A stretch of 5,249 nt of DNA from an uncultured Treponema sp. (lineage in GTDB: Bacteria; Spirochaetota; Spirochaetia; Treponematales; Treponemataceae). Shown here one piece after another: positions 1-5,249 of this stretch. The position numbers were made by a program, and so were the translations under genes. Position 1 is the first letter of the stretch. The number at the start of each line of letters is the position of its first letter. The notes under the pieces are model-generated. The model did not search any database and had not been told where the DNA came from. It saw only the letters and a list, made by a program, of their open reading frames with translations. The DNA is taken from NCBI GenBank assembly GCA_946403565.1, contig CAMJAJ010000124.1:1-5249 (forward strand), given 5' to 3'.

Positions 1-127
1 TGCCGTCATCGCTCAGGTCCGCATCATCTATCGTTATATCAACCTTGCTGCCCAGAGCGAACGGAAGGCTCCTGCCGTCATCGCTCAGGTCCGCATCATC
101 TATCGTTATATCAACCTTGCTGCCCAG
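1..127. repeat. 72-bp in-frame tandem repeat inside orfX, second copy cut at the window edge
   Basis: Bases 1-55 and 73-127 are identical in all 55 positions, giving a 72-bp period. Bases 56-72 are the rest of the first unit. The match ends on the right at 55/127 (A against G at the next base). On the left it cannot be followed because the window stops. Since 72 is a multiple of three, the repeat adds a 24-residue unit (LGSKVDITIDDADLSDDG plus RSLPFA) without breaking the frame. Identity at synonymous positions suggests a recent duplication. The true number of copies is unknown. Confidence 0.93.
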
Positions 128-358
128 GTTCTTGTCAGCCTTGGAGGAATCGGTGGAGATCTCGACGACCTCATCCCCCTCGCCCAGGAACCTACCCCAG
201 ACAAAATCAATGACAAAGGCCAGGACGGCGAAGACCACGGCAAACAGCAGCCCCTTCAGCAGGGAGGCACCGAAGCGATGGGTCACCAATATGCTTATAA
301 AAAAAGAGAGGGCGAACCCTGCCGCGGCAGGATAGGCTATGTTTTTTACTTTAGGCAT
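1..358 (-). CDS. Small membrane protein with acidic cytoplasmic tail, unnamed (orfX), 3' end cut off by the window edge
   Basis: No known function is recognised. 119 codons are visible and the frame is still open at the left edge. The start is the ATG at 358, chosen because GAGGAG lies 8 nt upstream (367-372). After a basic start (MPKVKN) there are two hydrophobic stretches, about residues 7-25 and 32-53, joined by a short loop (THRFGAS). This gives a membrane hairpin with both ends probably cytoplasmic. From about residue 59 the chain is strongly acidic and soluble-looking. It contains LGSKVDITIDDADLSDDG at residues 78-95 and again, identically, at 102-119, separated by RSLPFA. The gene is the next one after flhG in the same direction, so it may belong to the flagellar operon; the 73-74 nt gap and a possible promoter leave room for separate expression. 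From memory, Treponema and Borrelia also have a small gene here. The Borrelia one (bb0268) has been reported as an atypical Hfq, but nothing Hfq-like is visible in this protein. Confident as a gene, not as to role. Confidence 0.75.
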   Translation of the reverse strand, partial: MPKVKNIAYPAAAGFALSFFISILVTHRFGASLLKGLLFAVVFAVLAFVIDFVWGRFLGEGDEVVEISTDSSKADKNLGSKVDITIDDADLSDDGRSLPFALGSKVDITIDDADLSDDG

Positions 359-366
359 ACACTATT

Positions 367-372
367 CTCCTC
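367..372 (-). promoter_or_regulatory. Ribosome binding site of orfX
   Basis: GAGGAG on the minus strand lies 8 nt before the ATG at 358. It fixes the start of orfX and also supports the minus strand as the coding strand in this region. Confidence 0.7.
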
Positions 373-447
373 AAACCCCTGTCCTTCTATCGTAAGGTAA
401 AAATTCCTTAAGGTCAAGTTCAACTTGCCCATTTACCGCTTTTTTTT
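371..447 (-). other. Possible -1 frameshift site at the 3' end of flhG: slippery A-run, hairpin and open -1 frame
   Basis: Eight A residues on the minus strand (447-440) are read in the flhG frame as AAA AAA AAG, which contains A AAA AAG, the slippery heptamer used in E. coli dnaX. The normal stop TAA (435-433) is two codons after the AAG. Eight nt after the heptamer there is an imperfect hairpin, GGGCAAGTTGAACTTGACC (430-412): 5 bp, one A-G mismatch, 2 bp, loop TGA. The -1 frame would add 22 residues (starting [10 protein letters not shown], ending RRTGV) and stop at TGA 373-371, which overlaps the orfX ribosome binding site by two bases. Against this, the hairpin is small, codons in the extension often end in A or T unlike the upstream genes, and 22 open codons can occur by chance. 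Confidence 0.25.
389..417 (-). promoter_or_regulatory. Possible sigma-70-type promoter upstream of orfX
   Basis: On the minus strand TTGACC (417-412, five of six matches to TTGACA) is followed after exactly 17 nt by TACGAT (394-389, four of six matches to TATAAT). It lies in the AT-rich gap between flhG and orfX, so transcription would start about 25 nt before the orfX ATG. The -10 box is weak and the -35 box overlaps a small hairpin, so this may be chance in AT-rich DNA. If real, it would allow orfX to be transcribed apart from the flagellar operon. Confidence 0.3.
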
Positions 448-1293
448 GCCCCCGACGAACTTCTGGAGGAAGGTGGAAACGCCGGAATTGTCCACATCGT
501 CGGACCGCTCTATCCTGCCGACCAGGTGCTTTATGCAGACGGACGGCTTGGAGGTCGGATTCACTATCATGAAGGGCTTCTGCCTGATGACCGAAGCCTG
601 CACGACCGGATCATCATAGATGAAGCCGATGTAGTCCACCTTGAAGTTCAGGAACTGACCGACAATCGTGATGATACGGTCGGAAATCCGCTTGCCCTCC
701 TCCGCCGAGTGGACGCGGTTCACCAGCAGGCGGAGGTTCAGCTCCCGGTCAACAAGCTCCGTCGTTATGATCTTTATGATGCCGTATGCATCGGTTATGG
801 CCGTCGGCTCCGGCGTCGTCACGATGTACACCTCATCGGCCGCGGCGACGAACTGGAGCACGTTGTTGGCAATTCCCGCTCCCGTGTCTATGATGATGAT
901 GTCGGCGTTGGAAAGCGAGGCGAATTCCTTCGCAAAGGCGTCCAGGTCCTCCTTGGAAAGGTTGGCCAGCTTGGAAAAGCCGTTCGCACCCGCGATGAAC
1001 TTTATGCCGAACTCCGTATCCAAGACAATCTCGCTCATCTTCTTCTGGCGGTTTATGACCTGCATCAGGTTGTACTGGGGAACGATGTTCAAGAGGACGT
1101 TGACATTCGCCATGCCCATATCACCGTCGATCAGGATGACGGACTTGCCCAGCTGGGCATAGGCAATGGCCATGTTTATCGCAATGTTCGTCTTGCCGAC
1201 ACCGCCCTTGCCGCTCGTTATGGCGATTATCCGAGTCTTGTGGTTCTCGCCCTTTCCCATGGCCATGCGAAGCTCGCTCAACTGTTCTTCCAT
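433..1293 (-). CDS. flhG: FlhG (FleN/YlxH), MinD-type ATPase controlling flagellar number
   Basis: 286 residues, full length for the family. FlhG is a membrane-associated ATPase of the SIMIBI class; as an ATP-bound dimer it binds the membrane and stimulates the GTPase FlhF, limiting the number of flagella. Visible parts in order: residues 3-9 (EQLSELR) resemble the DQAxxLR activator helix that acts on FlhF; 27-35 SGKGGVGKT is the deviant Walker A with signature Lys29 and Lys34; 56-68 [13 protein letters not shown] carries Asp58, matching the catalytic switch I Asp; 136-140 DTGAG is switch II; 155-170 contain [13 protein letters not shown]. The C-terminal stretch [16 protein letters not shown] looks like the amphipathic, basic membrane-targeting helix of FlhG and MinD proteins. 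The ATG at 1293 has AGAGGG upstream (9 nt gap) and follows flhF by 25 nt, which fits co-transcription. The last codons hold an eight-A run that could shift frame. The adjacent flhF argues for FlhG rather than a cell-division MinD. Confidence 0.93.
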   Translation of the reverse strand: MEEQLSELRMAMGKGENHKTRIIAITSGKGGVGKTNIAINMAIAYAQLGKSVILIDGDMGMANVNVLLNIVPQYNLMQVINRQKKMSEIVLDTEFGIKFIAGANGFSKLANLSKEDLDAFAKEFASLSNADIIIIDTGAGIANNVLQFVAAADEVYIVTTPEPTAITDAYGIIKIITTELVDRELNLRLLVNRVHSAEEGKRISDRIITIVGQFLNFKVDYIGFIYDDPVVQASVIRQKPFMIVNPTSKPSVCIKHLVGRIERSDDVDNSGVSTFLQKFVGGKKKR

Positions 1294-1318
1294 AAACTAT
1301 ATCCCTCTAACTAGAATC

Positions 1319-2737
1319 TCACTCACCAAGGCCGCCGGATTCCGGACCTTCCCCGGAACCGAACTTCCGCTCCAGATGCCCCACGTCCAGCTCAAAACCG
1401 TCCAAGTTCCTCAAAAAATAGACCGGATCGGCCCGCTTCAGCGTATGCAGGATCTCCTGCCCGACCGTAATCCATGAGACGGACTTCCTCCGCTCGTGCA
1501 GCACGCTCAGGACGTTGCCGTAGGTCTGGGTCTCGTCGCACTTGGTGATGATGACGCTCCTGAAGCCAAACGGCTCGTAGTTCTTGAATATCGTGTCAAG
1601 GTCCCTGCCCTTGGTCGTCGCCGAGACCGCCAGGTAGATGTCCGCCTTCAGGTTCCGCACGTCCAGCATCTTCTGCAGGTCGGAGATGTGCCCGTAGTCG
1701 GTGGGGCTGAAGCCGCTCGTGTCGATGAACACGAAGTCGCCCTTCGCCTTGGGGCCGACATAGATGCTCAAAAGGCTCTCAAGGTCCTCCTTGGAATCCA
1801 CCTTGTCCACGTTCAGCTCCAGCACCTCGGCATAGCGCTCCAGCTGCTCCTTCGCCGCGACGCGGACATTGTCGGTCGTAATCATGTGGATCACCGGATT
1901 GCGGCCCGTCCCTTTCGCCTTCATCTTTATTCCGGCCGCCATCTTGGCAATCGTCGTCGTCTTGCCGATTCCCGTCGGACCTACCACGATGATGACATGG
2001 GGCTTCTTCTTTCCAGGGAAGCGGGGGGCGACGGAAACGTCCTCCCCTATCCAGTCGGCCACCTGCGACAGGACCAGCTGCTCGTCGTCCAGCTCCTCCA
2101 GCTTGAACTCCCCGCGGACCTTTTCCTTCAATTCCTCTATATAGGGCTTGGAGAACTCGTTCTGGTCCAGCAGGGACTCCAGCTTCAGCAGCGTCTTATG
2201 CTCGTCCTTGACGGTGGAGCTCTCGCTCACCTTGGACAGCATGGCCTCCATGCTCTCCAGCTTCTTCGCCATGTCGTTGAGCTTCACCTGCGTGGCGACG
2301 TTGTCCGTGACGCCCAGGCTCTCAAGGATCTTCTTCTTGGCCGAATCAAAATCGCTGCCGGACGAGGCGGCAGGAGCAGCGGCCTGCACCGGCCGGGGCG
2401 CATAGCCCATCGAGGGAGCGACAGGCTGGGAAGCCGCATAGGGCTGCATGGAGCCTGCCGCCAGGGGCCTCGTGCCGGAGGACATGCCGGCGCGGGAAAC
2501 GGGGATGGGCTGCCCCGCCCCCATCCCGCCCTGGGGCAGGTCGTCAAACTTGTTGTCCTTCACCACATACTGGACACGGTACACCTCATGCTCGTGCAGC
2601 CCCAGGAAACCGGGCTTTATGATGACCTTGAAGTCCAGGATATCGTAGCTGTCGCCGTACTTCATGTACAGCTCTGTCTTTATGTCGTCAAGGCTCTTGC
2701 CCTCCGCGGTCCGGGGCATAAGGTTCTTACTGTACAT
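1319..2737 (-). CDS. flhF: FlhF, SRP-type GTPase for flagellar placement
   Basis: 472 residues. FlhF belongs to the SRP GTPase family with Ffh and FtsY and guides where flagella are assembled; in spirochaetes it affects number and position of periplasmic flagella. The N-terminal B-like domain (about 12-60) includes SLDDIKTELYMKYG and GFLGLHEHEVYRV. A Pro/Ala/Ser/Gly/Met-rich linker follows (about 67-128), then a helical N-domain (about 130-235) with a possible coiled coil near 150-190. The G domain has G1 GPTGIGKT at 253-260, G2 TTDNVR at 287-292, G3 DTSGFSPTD at 339-347, G4 TKCD at 398-401 and G5 around VGQE at 425-428. G2 and G3 depart from the usual DTYR and DTAGR. The ATG at 2737 overlaps the flhA end by 11 nt and has GGGGGA with a 5-nt spacer; an ATG six codons later has no comparable site, so the earlier start is preferred. 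The overlap suggests translational coupling to flhA. Confidence 0.94.
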   Translation of the reverse strand: MYSKNLMPRTAEGKSLDDIKTELYMKYGDSYDILDFKVIIKPGFLGLHEHEVYRVQYVVKDNKFDDLPQGGMGAGQPIPVSRAGMSSGTRPLAAGSMQPYAASQPVAPSMGYAPRPVQAAAPAASSGSDFDSAKKKILESLGVTDNVATQVKLNDMAKKLESMEAMLSKVSESSTVKDEHKTLLKLESLLDQNEFSKPYIEELKEKVRGEFKLEELDDEQLVLSQVADWIGEDVSVAPRFPGKKKPHVIIVVGPTGIGKTTTIAKMAAGIKMKAKGTGRNPVIHMITTDNVRVAAKEQLERYAEVLELNVDKVDSKEDLESLLSIYVGPKAKGDFVFIDTSGFSPTDYGHISDLQKMLDVRNLKADIYLAVSATTKGRDLDTIFKNYEPFGFRSVIITKCDETQTYGNVLSVLHERRKSVSWITVGQEILHTLKRADPVYFLRNLDGFELDVGHLERKFGSGEGPESGGLGE

Positions 2738-4877
2738 CTATGTCCCCCAGCGTCTCCACCTTGACCTCACCGCCTGCGGCCATGACCTCGCTGATGGAGA
2801 GGACCACCAGGCCGGGAATCTCCCGGTCCGTAGAGGACTTCACGAGCTGGCGCACCTCGTCCACGCAGAGCACGACCGGCAGGAAATTGCGGTCGCGCAC
2901 GGCGGCGATGGCCGAGCTCATCGCGTTTATGTAGCTCCTGCCGTCCACCGGGTCAAAGGCGACATAGGGCTTGCTGCCCGGCTGCTCCACCCGGTGCTCC
3001 AGGATCTTCTGGGAAAGCGGCTGGGAAAGCCGCAGGACGTGCAGGGTCTTCTTGTCATCCGTGTACTGCAGGCAGATCTGGGCGCCCAGGGCCTGCCTGA
3101 CCTTCTCGGTGAGGAAGTAGGGATCCTTCGTAATCGGGGCAAAGTTCGCCAGGGTCTCAAGGATCGTGACCATGTTGCGTATGCTGACCTGCTCCTCAAG
3201 CAGGTTCTTGAGGACGGCCTCAATCTCTCCGTAGGAGAACTTGTGCTCGCCGGACAGGACCTCGTCGACGATGACCGGATGGGACTCCTTGATCTTGCCG
3301 ATGATCGAGCTGACGGTCTGCCTGGTCAGTATGTCGGCGGCATGCCGCTTGATTATCTCGGTCAGATGGGTAGCAATGATCGTCGGCGGGTCGATGACCG
3401 CATAACCGGCCTTCTCCGCGTCCACGCGCTTCTCCTCGGGTATCCAGACGGCCTCCATCCCGAAGGCCGGGTCATGCGTCTTTTCGCCGGTGAGCTCCCG
3501 GTCCTTGGGCACGTTTCCCGTGTTCAGGCACATATAGTAGCCGAGCTTGAGCTTGGCCCTTCCCACCTCTATGCCGCGGATCTTGAAGGTGTACTCCTCC
3601 GGGTCGATGGACATGCTGTCGCGTATGCGGATAGGCGGCACGACCAGGCCCAGGTCCAGGGCCTCCTCGCGGCGAATCCTCGTGACGCGCTCCAGGAGCT
3701 CCGCCCCCTTCTCGCGGTCCACCAGGGGGACGAGCGTGTAGCCGAGGTCGAGCGAAAGCTCCGGCAGGTCCACGACGGGGGAAACATCCCCCGCGGCGGC
3801 CTTCTTGCCCCCGGCGGCTCCCGCGCCAGAGCCGCCCATCGCGGCGGCCCGCTTCTTCCGCTCCTCCTCCTTCTCTAGGTTTCCACGGATACGCCAGCCC
3901 GCGAATATAAAGAGCGCACCTATCGGGATAAGGACGACGGACGAACCGTTGTGGAACGCGGCACCCATCACGACGAGGGCCGCGCCGACTATCATGTAGA
4001 CCGTACCGGAGACGGTGAAGTTCTTCTTGAGCTGCTCGCCCACGACCTCCTCGGAGCTGCCTCCCGTCACCAGGATACCGGTCGCGAAGGACAGCATCAG
4101 GGCAGGAAGCTGGGAGATGAGGCCGTCGCCGATCGTCAGGTGGGCGTAGCTTCCCAGGGCATCCTGGAAGCTCATGCCGCCGATTACCATGCCGGTTATG
4201 AAGCCGCCGATGAGGTTGAGCGCGGTGATGAAGATGCCGGCCTTCACGTTGCCGGACACGAACTTGGAGGCACCGTCCATGGCGGAATAGAAGTCTATCT
4301 CCTGGCGGATCAGGGCTTTCTTGCGGCTCGCCTCCTCCTCGGTGATGACCCCGGCGTTCATCTCGTTCTGCACGTCGAACATCTTGTTGTTCATCGCGTC
4401 CAACGTGAAGCGGGCCGTGACCTCGGAGACACGGGTGGCACCCTTGGTGACGACCAGCACCTGCACGACGATGATGATGATGAAGATGATGAAGCCGACC
4501 AGCTCGCTGTTGCCCGTGGCGATGTTGGCGAAGGCCTTGACCATCTCGCTCTGGGAGTTCATCATCGCGTTCATGTTCCTGTGCCCGTTGGCTCCGGTGA
4601 GAATGAGGCGGGTGGACGTGATGTTTATCGCCAGCCCGAACAGGGTGACGAGCAGGATGAGCCGGGGGAAGGACGTGAAGTCCGCCGCCCGCTTGGTGTA
4701 GATTACCGTAAGCAGTATGGTCAAGGAGAAGGCGATGTTCACGACCATCGCCAGGTCAATCAGTCCCTTCGGCAAGGGAATGAACATCATCAGGACGGTT
4801 ATGACGACCGCCACAGCCACCAGGCTGTTCTGAGATGTAAGCAATGCATTTAAAAAACTGTTCCGCCTCTCAGGCAT
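2727..4877 (-). CDS. flhA: FlhA, flagellar type III export gate protein (FHIPEP family)
   Basis: 716 residues, normal length. FlhA forms a ring in the export gate of the flagellar secretion system; its membrane part couples ion flow to export and its cytoplasmic part binds chaperones and late substrates. Eight hydrophobic segments are seen at about 18-34, 38-60, 70-94, 124-144, 211-235, 250-271, 289-308 and 311-330. Between the fourth and fifth lies the FHIPEP loop, with the charged set R149, E152, R156 and D160 (RVSEVTARFTLDAM) and AMDGASKFVSGN at 199-210. The usual PGKQM after LDAM is replaced by NNKMF (163-167). A basic, Gly/Ala/Lys-rich linker (about 331-365) leads to the cytoplasmic domain, which holds PPIRIRD, LTGEKTHDPAFGMEAVWI and DPPTIIATHLTEII as in the family. 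The ATG at 4877 has GGTGGG upstream and follows flhB by 17 nt. The 3' end overlaps flhF. A virulence-type SctV homologue is unlikely given the flagellar neighbours. Confidence 0.96.
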   Translation of the reverse strand: MPERRNSFLNALLTSQNSLVAVAVVITVLMMFIPLPKGLIDLAMVVNIAFSLTILLTVIYTKRAADFTSFPRLILLVTLFGLAINITSTRLILTGANGHRNMNAMMNSQSEMVKAFANIATGNSELVGFIIFIIIIVVQVLVVTKGATRVSEVTARFTLDAMNNKMFDVQNEMNAGVITEEEASRKKALIRQEIDFYSAMDGASKFVSGNVKAGIFITALNLIGGFITGMVIGGMSFQDALGSYAHLTIGDGLISQLPALMLSFATGILVTGGSSEEVVGEQLKKNFTVSGTVYMIVGAALVVMGAAFHNGSSVVLIPIGALFIFAGWRIRGNLEKEEERKKRAAAMGGSGAGAAGGKKAAAGDVSPVVDLPELSLDLGYTLVPLVDREKGAELLERVTRIRREEALDLGLVVPPIRIRDSMSIDPEEYTFKIRGIEVGRAKLKLGYYMCLNTGNVPKDRELTGEKTHDPAFGMEAVWIPEEKRVDAEKAGYAVIDPPTIIATHLTEIIKRHAADILTRQTVSSIIGKIKESHPVIVDEVLSGEHKFSYGEIEAVLKNLLEEQVSIRNMVTILETLANFAPITKDPYFLTEKVRQALGAQICLQYTDDKKTLHVLRLSQPLSQKILEHRVEQPGSKPYVAFDPVDGRSYINAMSSAIAAVRDRNFLPVVLCVDEVRQLVKSSTDREIPGLVVLSISEVMAAGGEVKVETLGDIDVQ
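2743..2748 (-). promoter_or_regulatory. Ribosome binding site of flhF, inside the flhA 3' end
   Basis: GGGGGA on the minus strand, 5 nt before the ATG at 2737 and within the last codons of flhA. It is the reason for choosing the overlapping start over the ATG at 2719, which lacks a purine-rich site at a suitable distance. Confidence 0.5.
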
Positions 4878-4894
4878 TTATTCCCACCCACCTG

Positions 4895-5249
4895 TCATTT
4901 TTGTTTATTTATATATCCTATATGGGCATATACCGTGGCGATGGCCTTGATATACGCCTCTGGGATTATATCACCAATTTCGGTTTCTGTATAGAGACCA
5001 CGGGCCAGGGGCTTGTTTTCCACGATCGGGACATCGGCCTCCCTCGCTATGCGCCTCATGTTGAGCGCGGTCAGGTCCTCTCCCTTGGCCGTCACCTTGG
5101 GCGCGTCGTCCACATTGCGCTTCCATTCCAACGCGACCGCGAAGTGGGTCGGGTTGGTGATCAGCACGTCGGCCTCCCGCACGGCCTTGGGCATGTTGCG
5201 GGACAGCATCTCCCGCTGGGCGGCATCCAGCCGGCTCTTCACCTCGGGG
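4895..5249 (-). CDS. flhB: FlhB C-terminal cytoplasmic part, 5' end cut off by the window edge
   Basis: 117 codons and the stop are visible; the frame stays open to the right edge, where it reads PEVKSRL, matching the family's conserved PEVK just before the cleavage region. The GTG at 5242 is therefore an internal Val codon, not the start. FlhB is the export-gate protein that switches secretion from rod/hook to filament substrates after self-cleavage. The cleavage motif NPTH is encoded at 5155-5144 (context DVLITNPTHFAVAL), with cleavage expected between Asn and Pro. Conserved later parts include APKVTAKGEDLTAL, the IAREADVPIVENKPLARGLY stretch and EIGDIIPEAY. The N-terminal membrane domain lies outside the window. 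The short C-terminal end (AHIGYINKQK) has no long Pro-rich tail. flhA follows after 17 nt, consistent with one transcript. Confidence 0.95.
   Translation of the reverse strand, partial: PEVKSRLDAAQREMLSRNMPKAVREADVLITNPTHFAVALEWKRNVDDAPKVTAKGEDLTALNMRRIAREADVPIVENKPLARGLYTETEIGDIIPEAYIKAIATVYAHIGYINKQK

Noticed and set aside
299..305. Seven-base homopolymer inside orfX as a phase-variation tract
   Set aside because: Seven bases within a Phe-Phe hydrophobic stretch is common in membrane proteins; nothing suggests switching.
45..335. 96-codon open frame on the plus strand opposite orfX
   Set aside because: The minus-strand frame has a good ribosome binding site, a sensible membrane hairpin and operon direction; the plus frame is Ser/Thr/Arg-rich with no motif.
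412..430. Hairpin after flhG as an intrinsic terminator
   Set aside because: The stem is short with a mismatch and no T-run follows directly; the only T5 begins some bases later. Kept only as part of the possible frameshift signal.
346..432. 28-codon minus-strand frame starting at an ATG that overlaps the flhG stop (TAAATG)
   Set aside because: No ribosome binding site at a good distance, AT-rich codons, and it runs into the start of orfX out of frame.
526..1314. Long open frame on the plus strand opposite flhG (262 codons)
   Set aside because: Antisense shadow of a clear FlhG; the translation has no recognisable motif and FlhG has Walker A, both switch motifs and a ribosome binding site.
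1496..2764. 422-codon open frame on the plus strand opposite flhF
   Set aside because: Produced by the GC-rich third positions of flhF; the product is a Leu/His/Arg/Val-rich string with no domain, while flhF is certain on the other strand.
2664..3878. 404-codon open frame on the plus strand opposite flhA
   Set aside because: Same cause; His/Leu/Arg/Asp-rich translation, no motif, fully inside certain genes.
4461..4500. gatgatgatgatgaagatgatgaag run as a trinucleotide repeat of interest
   Set aside because: It encodes the Ile-rich fourth membrane segment of FlhA (IIFIIIIV) and is explained by ATC Ile codons.
3951..4853. 300-codon open frame on the plus strand opposite the membrane part of flhA
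   Set aside because: Asp/His/Glu-rich complement of hydrophobic codons; typical shadow of a membrane protein gene.

Overview
The window holds one stretch of a chromosomal flagellar operon, with every gene on the minus strand. Read in transcription order (right to left) it contains the C-terminal part of flhB (runs off the right edge), flhA, flhF, flhG (also called fleN or ylxH), and the start of an unnamed small membrane-protein gene, here called orfX (runs off the left edge). Spacing is tight: flhB-flhA 17 nt, flhA-flhF an 11-nt overlap, flhF-flhG 25 nt, flhG-orfX 73-74 nt. No RNA gene, mobile element, CRISPR array or phage feature is visible.

The best guess for the organism is a spirochaete, probably Treponema-like, with GC-rich coding sequence. 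The order flhB-flhA-flhF-flhG is shared by spirochaetes and many Firmicutes, so order alone does not decide. The spirochaete call rests on the FlhG sequence ([40 protein letters not shown]), on the FlhF N-terminus (KYGDSYDIL...GFLGLHEHEVYRV), and on a small two-helix membrane protein following flhG. This is recognition from memory, not a database result.

The products act together. FlhB and FlhA are the export-gate membrane proteins of the flagellar type III secretion system: FlhB switches substrate class after self-cleavage at NPTH, and FlhA docks chaperone-substrate complexes and couples export to ion flow. FlhF (an SRP-type GTPase) and FlhG (a MinD-type ATPase) set where and how many flagella are built. 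OrfX has an N-terminal membrane hairpin and an acidic cytoplasmic tail, and no function can be assigned.

The flagellar genes themselves look ordinary. The parts that deserve a second look are at the left end. First, orfX contains an in-frame 72-bp (24-residue) tandem duplication whose visible 55 bp match perfectly and stop exactly at the window edge. Second, the flhG 3' end carries a dnaX-type slippery sequence (A AAA AAG) two codons before the stop, with a small hairpin 8 nt downstream and an open -1 frame that ends at the orfX ribosome binding site. Third, the AT-rich flhG-orfX gap holds a promoter-like pair. FlhA and FlhF also each show departures from textbook family motifs.
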